Assembly (NCBI RefSeq): GCF_036194065.1
Contig: NZ_CP108095.1
Coordinates: 3,968,001-4,032,000 of the forward strand
DNA from: Streptomyces sp. NBC_00239
GTDB lineage: Bacteria; Actinomycetota; Actinomycetes; Streptomycetales; Streptomycetaceae
Reading direction: 5' to 3'
Length of the DNA: 64,000 nucleotides
Shown: in pieces, positions 56,413 to 64,000 of the stretch
Numbering within the stretch: the stretch's first letter is position 1
How the letters are laid out: every line of letters starts with the position of its first letter
The notes under the pieces: generated by a model
Database searches by the model: none
What the model was told of the DNA's origin: nothing
Seen by the model: only the letters and a program-made list of their open reading frames with translations
Made by a program: the position numbers and the translations under genes

Positions 56413-57624
56413 TCACCTCCTCCGAGCGGCCCCACCGGGAGCCGGAAGTCGTGGCACCAGCTTGTGGACGGTGGCTGCCGTGGTCCCGCCCTTCTGCCGG
56501 TCCGGCTGCGTGCGCTGGCGACGGACGTCGGCGTCGATGTTGTCTGCGAGCGTGCGCTGGTGCGCCTTGGTGGAGTGCTGATAGATCAGCTGGGCCCGCT
56601 CGGACGACTGGCCCGCGCGGACCATGAGGTCCTTCAGCTTGGCGCCGGTGTCCGCCGCGAGGGTGTTTCCGGTGTGGCGCAGGTCGTAGAAGCGGAACTC
56701 CTTCGGCATGCCGACGGCATCCCGGGCCTTGCGCCACTTGCGGCCGAAGGTGGTGCCGCGCAGGGCGGCGCCCTTCTCCCCCACGAACACCAGACCCTCG
56801 GGTCCGGGCTGGGCGTACCAGTCCAGGTGCCGGCGTACGTCGAGGAGGACGAAGCCGGGCAGCATGATCTCCCGCTTGCCCGCCCGGGACTTGGGATCTC
56901 CGATCACCCGGCGTCCGGTGTTCAGCTCCGGAGCCGCACGTCGGACGCGCACGGATCCGGTGTCGAGGTCGATGTCGCCGCGGCGCAGCTCGGCCAGCTC
57001 CTCGGGCCTCATGGAGGCGAAGGCGCCCAGCAGCACCATCAGTCGCCAGCGGATACCTATGGCTTCGGCGAGCGCGAAGACCTGGTCGATGGTGGCGACT
57101 GGCCGCTCGTCGGCGTCCTCGCGGCCCGCGCCGCGGATGGAGCAGGGGTTCCGGCGGATCAACTCGTCCTCGACGGCGGTCTGCATGATCGCCTTCAGTA
57201 GCCGGTAAGACTTCGCCGTGGTGGTCGCACCGGTCGCCGTACGCCGTTCCGCACGCCAAGTCCGCACCTTGGCAGGGCTGATGGTGTTGACGTACTGACT
57301 GCCGAAGGCAGGCTCCAGGTGGAGGCGCAGCAGCCGCCGGTACAGCTCATCGGTGGTCGGGGCGATGCCGCGCTCATCGATCCAGCGCCGGGCGTACTCG
57401 GCGAACAGCACCTCGCCGGCCGTCGGGTCGATCCAGTCACCGCGTGACTGGTCGGCCTGGATCTGAGCGAGGAAAACCTCGGCATCGCGCTTGGTCTCGT
57501 ACGTCTGAGGGGCCGCACGGAGGATGCCGGTCGCTCCGGGATAGCGGGCCTGGTAGCGCCCCGAGGGCAGCTTCCGGATCGCACCGAAGCTACGGCGGGG
57601 AACTCGTTTGCGGGCAGGAGGCAT
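56413..57624 (-). CDS. Tyrosine recombinase (integrase)
   Basis: A 403-residue phage-type integrase. Residues 15-60 form an AP2-like arm-binding domain and 70-165 the SAM-like core-binding domain. The catalytic domain has Arg206 (ASMRPEEL), Arg316 in FYDLRHTGNTL and the nucleophile Tyr348 in LIYQHS. At the position of the usual GHSS His it has Gln339 (AGQSS). It would integrate and excise the element at tRNA-Gly. The gene lies 160 bases from the tRNA and its start overlaps the excisionase stop. Confidence 0.93.
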   Translation of the reverse strand: MPPARKRVPRRSFGAIRKLPSGRYQARYPGATGILRAAPQTYETKRDAEVFLAQIQADQSRGDWIDPTAGEVLFAEYARRWIDERGIAPTTDELYRRLLRLHLEPAFGSQYVNTISPAKVRTWRAERRTATGATTTAKSYRLLKAIMQTAVEDELIRRNPCSIRGAGREDADERPVATIDQVFALAEAIGIRWRLMVLLGAFASMRPEELAELRRGDIDLDTGSVRVRRAAPELNTGRRVIGDPKSRAGKREIMLPGFVLLDVRRHLDWYAQPGPEGLVFVGEKGAALRGTTFGRKWRKARDAVGMPKEFRFYDLRHTGNTLAADTGAKLKDLMVRAGQSSERAQLIYQHSTKAHQRTLADNIDADVRRQRTQPDRQKGGTTAATVHKLVPRLPAPGGAARRR

Positions 57625-57851
57625 CAGGCAGCCGTCCCGTAGCCCACCCGCCGGGTGCGGACGGGCGCGACCGTGCGCACCGCCACGTAGGCGGTCAGGA
57701 CGCTGTCGGCTATGCGGACGTGCTTGCCCAATTTGACGTACTCGATGCGGCGCTCGGAGATGAGGCGTCGAATGAAGCGCACACCGGTTCCAAGGCGCCC
57801 CGCGGCCTCGTCGACCGTGAGCAGACGGTCGGCGGAATTGGCTCCCTTCAC
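57624..57851 (-). CDS. Excisionase-like HTH protein
   Basis: A small MerR/excisionase-type DNA-binding protein: LLTVDEAAGRLGTGVRFIRRLISERRIEYVKLGKHVRIADSVL-type helix-turn-helix, where the wing residues end in KHVRI. About 75 residues from the GTG at 57851; earlier GTG/TTG starts (to 57950) give up to 108 residues and cannot be excluded. Its stop codon shares one base with the integrase ATG, so both are made from one message. It probably steers the integrase toward excision. Confidence 0.8.
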   Translation of the reverse strand: MKGANSADRLLTVDEAAGRLGTGVRFIRRLISERRIEYVKLGKHVRIADSVLTAYVAVRTVAPVRTRRVGYGTAA

Positions 57852-58062
57852 GGTAGGGGTTTCACTGGACGCGGCATTCCCTCCCACCTCACCTATCCCC
57901 TGGATGGCAACGAGGTCTTTTCGGGCAGGGGGTATCGGAGATCGACGCAAGAGCTTCCTATCGAAAAGTGGAAAGAGTTCTGACTCGGGCCGGAGCGAGA
58001 AGGTGCACCGGGAACACCAATGGTCCGGAGAATCCCCGGTTTGGCTGACCGGGGATCGTCGG

Positions 58063-58347
58063 CTATGTTGCGGCCTCGCCAGCCGACAGGAGGTCTGTGG
58101 GCCAGTCGGCGAGGAGTGCCTGTGGCGGCGTTCCGAGGGCGGCGGCTATGGCGACCAGGTCGTCGATATCGCAGCGCCGCACGGTGCGTTCGATGCGAGA
58201 GAGCGCGGTGAAGGTCATGGGCCGGCCGAGCGCGACGACCCGGGCGGCGAGCTGGCGCTGCGAGTAGCCGAGGGCGACGCGGGTGCGTTCGATGGCGCGG
58301 GCCGCGGCCCGTCCGGCAGGGCCGATTTCAAGTGAGCGTGGAGGCAT
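58063..58347 (-). CDS. XRE-type repressor-like HTH protein
   Basis: A 94-residue protein with one helix-turn-helix domain (about 18-82: AIERTRVALGYSQRQLAARVVALGRPMTFTALSRIERTVRRCDIDDLVAIAAALG in parts). It lies divergent from the DUF3631 gene across a 279-bp gap (58348-58626), the standard place for the repressor of an integrative element. No ribosome site is evident before the ATG at 58347, so it may be leaderless. Confidence 0.75.
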   Translation of the reverse strand: MPPRSLEIGPAGRAAARAIERTRVALGYSQRQLAARVVALGRPMTFTALSRIERTVRRCDIDDLVAIAAALGTPPQALLADWPTDLLSAGEAAT

Positions 58348-58626
58348 TGGTGTGTTGTAGCTTGCCCCGCAGCCATATGGGAACAGTTTCCCGTCTGCTG
58401 TGAGCGATGGGCCGACCATCACCGACTCTGCGGCCCGATTCCTCATCCGGTATTCCGGAACCACCACCATGTGCCGAGCATAAGTTTTGAGAGAAAGCAG
58501 AGTGAACCCTGGACTTTTTCGCATGGGGTGTGGCTGTGTTGTCCACACCCCCGGCCTCGCCGGGTTTCCTGCCCAATTTCCACAAGGTGGCCCAGCAAAG
58601 CGGCCACCAGCAAAGGAGCCGCCCTC

Positions 58627-59853
58627 TTGAAGCCGACGCCCCCTGCCCTCGTTGAGACGCCGTCCAAGGAAATATGGCCGCCCGTCGCCGTCCCCGGCCG
58701 CCCGAACGATCCGCCGATGGACGCGCAGGATCCTGACGAGGCACCGATCGGGGAACAACTCCTGGACGAGCTGCGGGCCACGATCCGCCGCTACGTGGTC
58801 ATGCCGAGCGAGGAGGCCCTGACCGCAGCCACCTTGTGGGCGGCAGCCACCCACTTGCAGACGGCATGGCAGCACGCCCCACGTCTGGCGGTGGTGGGAC
58901 CTTTGAAGCGATGCGGGAAGTCGCGGCTACTGGAGGTCCTGCACGAGTCCGTCCACGAACCGCTGATCACCGTCAGCGCGTCAGCTGCGGCGATCTTCCG
59001 CTCGATCGACGGAAGCAACCCGCCCACCCTGATGGTCGACGAGATCGACACGATCTTCGGGTCGGCGAAGGTCGCGGAGAAGAACGAGGAGATGCGCGGC
59101 CTGCTCAACGCGGGCCACAGCCGCAACCGACCCACCCTGCGGGTGTCCGGGCCCAATCACGAGGTGCAGAAGTTCTCCACCTACGCCATGGCAGCCCTGG
59201 CCGGAATCGGGGACCTGCCCGACACGCTCATGGACCGGTCAGTGGTCATCCGCATGCGCCGCCGCCTCGACGGCGAGGAGGTTGCTCCCTGGCGAAACGG
59301 CCGGGACGACTTGGTGGTCCAGGAACTTCGCGAGCGGCTCGCGGCCTGGCTGGGCGGCCTGCACGAGGAGGCCAGGGCCCTTGAACCCAAGCTTCCCGTC
59401 GAAGACCGCGCCGCTGACACGTGGGAGCCGTTGATCAGCGTCGCCGACCTCGCGGGCGGCAAATGGCCCCGGATATCCCGCGTCGCGTGCAAGGTGATGA
59501 CCGACTACGAGTCCGGACGCGACGGGGACGGTGGACTTAAGATCCGCATCCTCACGGACATCCGCCGCATCTTCGCTGGCGAAGGCAATCCGTCGGCTCT
59601 ACGGACCGGCCGCCTGCTGGAGCTGCTCAACGCCGACCCGGAGGCGCCGTGGTCCGAGCACAGCCCCAGGGGACTCACCCCGCGCGGCCTGCAGATCCTG
59701 CTCGACGATTACGGCATCCGCTCGGCCAACCGCCGCTTCCCGGACGGGAACCAGGCCAAGGGCTTCGCCCCGACGCAGTTCGCGGACGCCTGGAGCCGGT
59801 ACTGCCCTCCAGACAAGCCCACAGCCGAGGCCCAACCCGCTACCGGCGCCTGA
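58627..59853 (+). CDS. DUF3631 ATPase, probable replication protein of the element
   Basis: A 408-residue protein. The ATPase core has Walker A GPLKRCGKS (91-99) and Walker B LMVDEID (135-141). The C-terminal DUF3631 part includes ISVADLAGGKWPRISRVAC and the RGLQILLDDYGIRSANRRF winged-helix-like segment. Proteins of this family are common in actinomycete integrative elements and are thought to act in replication of the excised form. The TTG at 58627 is chosen because AAAGGAG lies eight bases upstream; homology does not extend further upstream as far as I can judge. Confidence 0.85.
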   Translation: MKPTPPALVETPSKEIWPPVAVPGRPNDPPMDAQDPDEAPIGEQLLDELRATIRRYVVMPSEEALTAATLWAAATHLQTAWQHAPRLAVVGPLKRCGKSRLLEVLHESVHEPLITVSASAAAIFRSIDGSNPPTLMVDEIDTIFGSAKVAEKNEEMRGLLNAGHSRNRPTLRVSGPNHEVQKFSTYAMAALAGIGDLPDTLMDRSVVIRMRRRLDGEEVAPWRNGRDDLVVQELRERLAAWLGGLHEEARALEPKLPVEDRAADTWEPLISVADLAGGKWPRISRVACKVMTDYESGRDGDGGLKIRILTDIRRIFAGEGNPSALRTGRLLELLNADPEAPWSEHSPRGLTPRGLQILLDDYGIRSANRRFPDGNQAKGFAPTQFADAWSRYCPPDKPTAEAQPATGA

Positions 59854-59889
59854 CCCTCCGCGTCCCGTCCCACTCGTCCCCGCGCAGGT

Positions 59890-60143
59890 CAGCACGGGGA
59901 CGGGTCAAGACGCCGCAACGAGTCGACTCGACATCAGCAGCCACTGACCTCGCCGAACCGCCCCAGGCAAAGTCCGCGCCTGCCCGCCCACCGGTCCTCG
60001 TGATGGGACCGGTGGGCACCCGTACCGACTCGTACCCACTCGTCTCGCCTACCGCCCCCGTGCACGGTCTCCGACCCGTGCAACGAGTCGACTCGACATC
60101 AGGTGATCAACCCGTACCTGCCCTGACCAGCACGGGGACGGGT
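59890..60143. repeat. Noncoding repeat region, candidate origin or control site of the element
   Basis: The 358-bp gap 59854-60211 has no convincing gene. It holds two copies of a 23-bp repeat (59915-59937 and 60080-60102) centred on the perfect palindrome CGAGTCGACTCG, and two copies of CAGCACGGGGACGGGT (59890-59905 and 60128-60143). The order is 16-mer, 23-mer, 23-mer, 16-mer, all in direct orientation. It follows the putative replication gene, which suits iterons or a partition/control site. Function is inferred. Confidence 0.6.
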
Positions 60144-60211
60144 GGGACGAGTCCACACCCATCACGGCCACCACCCCTGCGAACCCCGCCACCCTCCCTG
60201 GAGCTTCACGC

Positions 60212-61048
60212 TTGCCCTCGCACGCCATCTCGTCCTCCCCCACCCCATCCCCGGCGCAACCCCGACTGGCCCTGGCGATCCGTACCGGGGTCGCCCTCAT
60301 GTCTCTCGGTGCCTTCGCACTGTCCTACGACGCCCTGCGCCAGATGGCCGCCGCCAGCCACGTCCACCCAGCCCTCACCTACGTCTTTCCCCTCCTCGTG
60401 GACGGCTTCATCGCCCTGGGCATCGGCGCGCTCTTGGTCCTGCACGCCAGCCCCCTGCGCGCCCGCCTCTACGTGGCCACGCTGGTCGCACTCGCCACCG
60501 TCACCAGCATCTGGGCCAACGTGCTCCACGCGATCCGCCTCAACCAGCAAGCCCGCCACACCGGGCTCCCACTGGACGACATCACCGTCGGCGCCATCTC
60601 CGCCATCGCCCCGCTCGCGCTGGCAGGCGCGGTCCACTTCTACCTGCTCGTCCAACGCCAACCCGCCGCCCGCCACAACACCGCGGACACGCAAGCCTTC
60701 ACGCGCCACAAGTCCGCCCCCGTGCCCGAACCTAGCCAGGCGCCGGCACCCGCCCCTGCTGCGCCAACCCCCTTGGCGGCGAGCCTGGATGGGGCCGATC
60801 CCCCGCGGAAACAAGAGGCGGAAATCGACACCCCGGCCAAGCTGGCGAGAAGCAAGCCCAGCGCCACCTTGGAGCAGGCCGTCGAGATCGGCCGCACTGC
60901 TCAGCATGGCCGGGCCGGAAACGCCTCCCGCCGTCATATCGAGGACACCGTCCGCGACAAGGGCTTCACCATCAACAAGGACCTTGCAGAGAAGGCCAAA
61001 GACATCATCCAGGCCGAACTGGACGGGCACACCTCCGCCGTCCAGTGA
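60212..61048 (+). CDS. DUF2637 membrane protein
   Basis: A 278-residue protein with four transmembrane helices (about 20-42, 56-76, 84-105, 125-148), as in the DUF2637 family found on Streptomyces plasmids and integrative elements. The hydrophilic C-terminal half is Ala/Pro-rich and ends in a helix-rich section (HIEDTVRDKGFTINKDLAEKAKDIIQAEL). It starts at TTG 60212, with GGAG nine bases before. It probably functions in transfer or spread of the element; no direct evidence. Confidence 0.82.
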   Translation: MPSHAISSSPTPSPAQPRLALAIRTGVALMSLGAFALSYDALRQMAAASHVHPALTYVFPLLVDGFIALGIGALLVLHASPLRARLYVATLVALATVTSIWANVLHAIRLNQQARHTGLPLDDITVGAISAIAPLALAGAVHFYLLVQRQPAARHNTADTQAFTRHKSAPVPEPSQAPAPAPAAPTPLAASLDGADPPRKQEAEIDTPAKLARSKPSATLEQAVEIGRTAQHGRAGNASRRHIEDTVRDKGFTINKDLAEKAKDIIQAELDGHTSAVQ

Positions 61049-61145
61049 TCCGGCCTGCCCACCCGCACTGGCGCCGCGGGTGGGCCGAGGGGCCTTCCCG
61101 CACTCCGCTCGCTGAGGCAACCCCACCATCGAAGAAAGGTCCGGC

Positions 61146-61832
61146 ATGCCCGACCGACCCAACCCCAACCCCAACCCCAACCCCAACCCCAACCCCACTG
61201 TCCACCAGGAGCACAACGCCCATACCCCAGCCCCAGACCAGGCAGCAAGGTATGGCGTTGGACCGTCCAAGGGCCGGTCCAACGCTGCCTCCGCCCCGGG
61301 GGTGGCGGAGGCAGAACCCCGGCGCGAGGGCGCACCGGGGCAGGAGGAGGTGGCCGGTGCCGCCGACGCCGGCCTGCCCGTCGCCGTACGGGCAGCCGAC
61401 GAGGCCGCGCTTTACCGCGTCGCCCGCCGTCGCGCCCGCCAGAAGGTGCAGCGCAAGGAGCGCGTCGACGTGCGCTACAGCCTCGCCGAGCACACCGCGA
61501 TCACCGACGAAGCCCGCCGACTCAACCTGGCCGGTGCACACTACGTCGGCGCCGTCGTCATGGCCCACCTCGACGGCGACCTCACCCTGCCCGCCCAGCG
61601 CACCAGCCACGACGACCTGATCGACGAGCTAGCCGCCCTGCGTACGGAGATCGCCGCGATCGGCAACAACGTCAACCAGATCGCCAAGCGGCTGAACTCC
61701 GGAGACCATCCACACCCTGGGGACGCCGCCGTCCTCACGGAGGCCCGGCAGGTCCTCGCCCTCGCCCGCGACGCCGCCACGTCAGTCGATATCGTGGCGG
61801 ACAAGGCCGCCACATCGAAACGGGCGGCCTGA
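61146..61832 (+). CDS. MobC-like mobilisation accessory protein
   Basis: A 228-residue relaxosome accessory protein. The C-terminal half carries a ribbon-helix-helix-like segment (RVDVRYSLAEHTAITDEARRLNLAGAHYVG) and the MobC hallmark EIAAIGNNVNQIAKRLNSG (about 173-191). The N-terminus is a run of Asn-Pro repeats (residues 5-17) encoded by a hexanucleotide tract. GAAAGG precedes the ATG. The relaxase gene starts immediately after its stop (TGATTG). Confidence 0.88.
   Translation: MPDRPNPNPNPNPNPNPTVHQEHNAHTPAPDQAARYGVGPSKGRSNAASAPGVAEAEPRREGAPGQEEVAGAADAGLPVAVRAADEAALYRVARRRARQKVQRKERVDVRYSLAEHTAITDEARRLNLAGAHYVGAVVMAHLDGDLTLPAQRTSHDDLIDELAALRTEIAAIGNNVNQIAKRLNSGDHPHPGDAAVLTEARQVLALARDAATSVDIVADKAATSKRAA
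61161..61196 (+). repeat. Six exact AACCCC hexamers (TTGGGG on the other strand)
   Basis: AACCCC is repeated six times without interruption inside mobC, coding for Asn-Pro pairs. The complementary strand, (GGGGTT)6, has four or more G-runs and could fold into a G-quadruplex. The unit equals a ciliate telomere repeat by chance. Confidence 0.9.
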
Positions 61833-63488
61833 TTGATCGCGAAGATCAGCAAGGCCGGCGCCGACACCCGCGGTGTCCTGCGTTACCTCTACGGAGAAGG
61901 CCGTGCCAACGAACACACCGACCCCCACCTCGTGGCGTCCTTCGACGGCTTCGCCCCCGACCCTGGCCGCGACGAGACCGCCACCCGCACCCAGCTCGCC
62001 ACGGTTCTCGACCTTCGCGTCAAGCAGGCAGGCGACCGCGCCCCCGACAAGCACGTGTGGCACTGCTCGGTCCGGGCCGCACCCGAGGACCGGACCCTGA
62101 CGGACGACGAATGGGCGGTGATCGCCCGCCGGGTCCTGAACGCCACCGGCATCGCCCCGGCCGGCGACCCCGACGCCTGCCGGTGGGTCGCTGTCCGCCA
62201 CGCCGACGACCACATCCACATCGTCGCCACCAAGGTCCGCGGAGACCTCCGCGAGCCCCGCCACTGGAACGACTACGCGCGTGCAGACAAGGAACTCGCC
62301 GCCATCGAGAAGGAGTACGGGCTCCGCCAGGTCATACGCGGCGACCGGACCGCCGCCAAGCGGCCCACACGCGCCGAGCAGGAGAAGGCCCGCCGCACCG
62401 GCCGCACCACCACGCCCAGGGAAAGGCTGCGCACCACCGTCCGCACCGCGCTCTCCGCAGCCACGAGCACGGAGGAGTTCTTCCAGGTCCTAGCCGGCGC
62501 CGGGGTGCTGGTGGACGTCCAGCACTTCCCTTCGGGGGACGTGCGCGGCTACAAGGTCGCCCTGGACGGCGACACCAACAAGGACGGGCACCCGGTGTGG
62601 TTCTCCGGCTCTACCCTCGCCCCGGACCTTTCCTACCCCAAGATCGCAGAGCGCTTCACCAGCATGTTCGCACCGGCCAGCCCGGAGAGCGACAACAGCC
62701 GTCCGGCGTGGCAGCAGGTTACCGACGCCACCGACCGCCTCCCCGACCTCCTCGACCGCAGCGAAGAAGGCGTAGCGCAGGCACACATCGCGGTCCTCGC
62801 CGAAACCCTCGACGCCCTCCCGTTGATCGCACCCGTCGACCTACAGCCGCAGCTCCTCCAGGCAGCAGCCGCGTTCGAGCGCGCCAACCGATCCCGCATC
62901 CGAGCCCGCCACGAACAGGCACAGGCCACCCGGCGGGCGGTCAAGGCGATCGTGCGGGAACCCGCCCCGAAGGACGCAGCCGCCCTGGCGATCATGCTCG
63001 ACGTGATCTGCCTCGCGGCCATCGCGGCCCGGCACTGGCACCAGGTCCGCCAGCACGACCAGCAAGCCGAAGCCGCCCGCCAGACGGCAGAGCACCTGTA
63101 CGCCGCCTACCAGCAAGCCTCATCCCAGCCCACCGCCCTGCTCGCCCAGCGGGGCCGACGCCTGGCCGTACGGGTTCAGCAGCGGCAGATGGCCATCCTC
63201 CGCCACGCGCTGCCTGAACTGGCCGAGCAGATCCTGACCGAGCCCACCTGGCCCGCCCTCGCAGCCTCCCTCGCCGACACCCAGGCTGCCGGCCACGACC
63301 CAGCCGCCCTCCTCACCGAGGCCGCTACCCGAAGGGAACTCGACACCGCCACCTCCATCAGCGACGTCCTCGTCTGGCGCCTGCGCCGCCTCGCCGACCT
63401 GCCACCGCAACCCGCCCCAAGGCAGTCGATAGCTGCTCCTCCCCCAGTCAGGTCAGCCGAACGCACCCAGCAGCGCCGTATTCGCTGA
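61833..63488 (+). CDS. Relaxase / mobilisation nuclease
   Basis: A 551-residue MobA-type relaxase. The metal-binding triad is RHADDHIHI (His123, His127, His129), with HVWHCSVR just before it and the N-terminal ISKAGADTRGVLRYLYGEGRA containing the candidate nucleophile Tyr18 or Tyr20. The C-terminal 300 residues are helical and Ala/Gln/Arg-rich, with a hydrophobic stretch near 385-397 (LAIMLDVICLAAIAA). It would nick oriT to start mobilisation. It starts at TTG 61833, coupled to mobC. Confidence 0.9.
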   Translation: MIAKISKAGADTRGVLRYLYGEGRANEHTDPHLVASFDGFAPDPGRDETATRTQLATVLDLRVKQAGDRAPDKHVWHCSVRAAPEDRTLTDDEWAVIARRVLNATGIAPAGDPDACRWVAVRHADDHIHIVATKVRGDLREPRHWNDYARADKELAAIEKEYGLRQVIRGDRTAAKRPTRAEQEKARRTGRTTTPRERLRTTVRTALSAATSTEEFFQVLAGAGVLVDVQHFPSGDVRGYKVALDGDTNKDGHPVWFSGSTLAPDLSYPKIAERFTSMFAPASPESDNSRPAWQQVTDATDRLPDLLDRSEEGVAQAHIAVLAETLDALPLIAPVDLQPQLLQAAAAFERANRSRIRARHEQAQATRRAVKAIVREPAPKDAAALAIMLDVICLAAIAARHWHQVRQHDQQAEAARQTAEHLYAAYQQASSQPTALLAQRGRRLAVRVQQRQMAILRHALPELAEQILTEPTWPALAASLADTQAAGHDPAALLTEAATRRELDTATSISDVLVWRLRRLADLPPQPAPRQSIAAPPPVRSAERTQQRRIR

Positions 63489-63513
63489 GCCCAACACCTC
63501 GCCGCAGGGAAGA

Positions 63514-63555
63514 GCCCTACGGGGCCAACGCATCACGGCGTTGGCCCCGTAGGGC
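63514..63555 (+). terminator. 18-bp perfect hairpin after the relaxase gene
   Basis: GCCCTACGGGGCCAACGC and GCGTTGGCCCCGTAGGGC pair exactly around a six-base loop, 26 bases after the relaxase stop codon. Confidence 0.88.
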
Positions 63556-63706
63556 GCTGTAGCAGCAGAAGAGGATGTTCCCGAGAGGCTGGAGCGCTGC
63601 GAACACGCCGAGCTCTGAAGCAGTTGTGCAAAATCTGCGACATCAACTAAAGTCAGAGCCGCACTGGAATGCTTCGATGCGTAGTCCGACCCTAGGAGTC
63701 GTCCGC

Positions 63707-64000
63707 ATGAGTATGCCTTCGTCGTCGTGGGCGACTGACGTGTTTGGGAAGCAAGCAGCCGCTGTCCGTCTCGGCGTCGGGCAGGGTCTTCGCAACATGC
63801 AGGCCAACGCCCAGGCCGCACAGGACCAAGCCGCGTCCCGCACCTACAACACCTTCGGCACCACCAGGTGGCAGAACCAGTACGAGCGGTTGCAGGACGA
63901 GCTCAAAGAGCTGCCCGGTGCCCGCGCGGTCCAGCCCTTCGGCTTCCCCTTCGAACTGATGCTCATCGGCAACGGACTGCTCTATCCGTTCCGGTACTCC
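63707..64000 (+). CDS. Cargo gene of unknown function, cut by the window edge
   Basis: An open frame begins at the ATG at 63707 with GGAG nine bases upstream and runs off the window after 98 codons. The visible part is hydrophilic, with an Ala/Gln-rich helix (GQGLRNMQANAQAAQDQAAS) and an ending GFPFELMLIGNGLLYPFRYS. The neighbouring DNA is less GC-rich than the chromosome (gap 63556-63706 includes TTGTGCAAAATC). I recognise no family. Its place behind the mobility genes suggests cargo, possibly a defence gene, but nothing visible proves that. Confidence 0.6.
   Translation, partial: MSMPSSSWATDVFGKQAAAVRLGVGQGLRNMQANAQAAQDQAASRTYNTFGTTRWQNQYERLQDELKELPGARAVQPFGFPFELMLIGNGLLYPFRYS

Larger units (their letters stand above)
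56182..64000. mobile_element. Integrative (mobilisable) element in tRNA-Gly, left end; right end outside window
   Basis: The segment starts at a tRNA gene with the integrase gene pointing toward it. It contains excisionase-like, XRE repressor, DUF3631 ATPase, DUF2637 membrane, MobC and relaxase genes and a cargo gene cut by the window edge. This is the layout of actinomycete integrative elements that use tRNA genes. No FtsK-like transfer ATPase is seen in the part present. Left boundary is set at the tRNA because its 3' end would be regenerated by attL; the second att copy cannot be seen. Confidence 0.88.

Noticed and set aside
57852-58062. Gap between the excisionase and repressor genes considered for an extra small gene
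   Set aside because: The open frames there are short or antisense to the repressor, and none has a ribosome site.

Overview
This is a high-GC actinobacterial chromosome segment, almost certainly Streptomyces, not far from oriC. The support is the conserved gene order (DUF3151 - fbaA - pyrE; clpB; dnaK-grpE-dnaJ-hspR), HspR operators upstream of clpB and dnaK, a perfect ParB site (GTTTCACGTGAAAC) at 30540, frequent GTG/TTG starts, GTGA/ATGA gene overlaps, and a rare TTA codon.

Region 1 (about 1.0-28.4 kb) is a ribosomal-peptide (RiPP) gene cluster of the azole type that I do not recognise as any described product. The precursor (23801-24187, minus) has a nitrile-hydratase-like leader, a Gly-Gly cleavage site and an 18-residue core with eight cysteines, the last stretch reading CTYCCCPCCCCT. 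The azole machinery is a fused cyclodehydratase (ThiF-like leader-binding part plus YcaO, 9253-11505) and a SagB-type dehydrogenase (7632-9137). Export is by a C39-peptidase ABC transporter, a second NHLM-type ABC protein and an HlyD-type adaptor (1437-7616). A large LuxR/LAL ATPase regulator (11796-14318) sits between the two minus-strand operons. An unusually rich tailoring set is present: flavin-dependent halogenase, VOC protein, degenerate HPr-kinase-like protein, alpha/beta hydrolase, Rieske oxygenase, amine-oxidase-like flavoprotein, two cytochromes P450 and a methyltransferase. A DrrAB-like ABC pair and a cation/proton antiporter with a TTA codon may give self-protection.

Region 2 (28.5-56.2 kb) is mostly conserved chromosome: DUF3151, fbaA, pyrE, an aldose-epimerase-like protein, a tail-anchored SRPBCC protein, a membrane-fused spermidine-synthase-like enzyme, DUF2617, a small Ser/Gly/Cys-rich membrane protein, an aminotransferase, YbjN, clpB, a PPOX enzyme, the dnaK operon, a short sugar transferase, a large iron-sulfur oxidoreductase, a secreted repeat protein, a Yip1-family protein, a phosphoribosyltransferase, dcd and a zinc ribbon. 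Two irregular patches break it. A toxin-antitoxin remnant has entered the 3' end of the aminotransferase gene and left a second copy of that 3' end 0.94 kb away. A small regulator / secreted peptide / degenerate Rieske-like trio lies at 42.6-44.3 kb.

Region 3 (56.2 kb to the right edge) is an integrative mobile element in a tRNA-Gly(CCC) gene. It carries a tyrosine integrase, an excisionase-like protein, an XRE-type repressor, a DUF3631 ATPase, a DUF2637 membrane protein, MobC and a relaxase. A repeat-bearing noncoding stretch (59.9-60.1 kb) is a candidate replication or control site. The right end of the element is outside the window.
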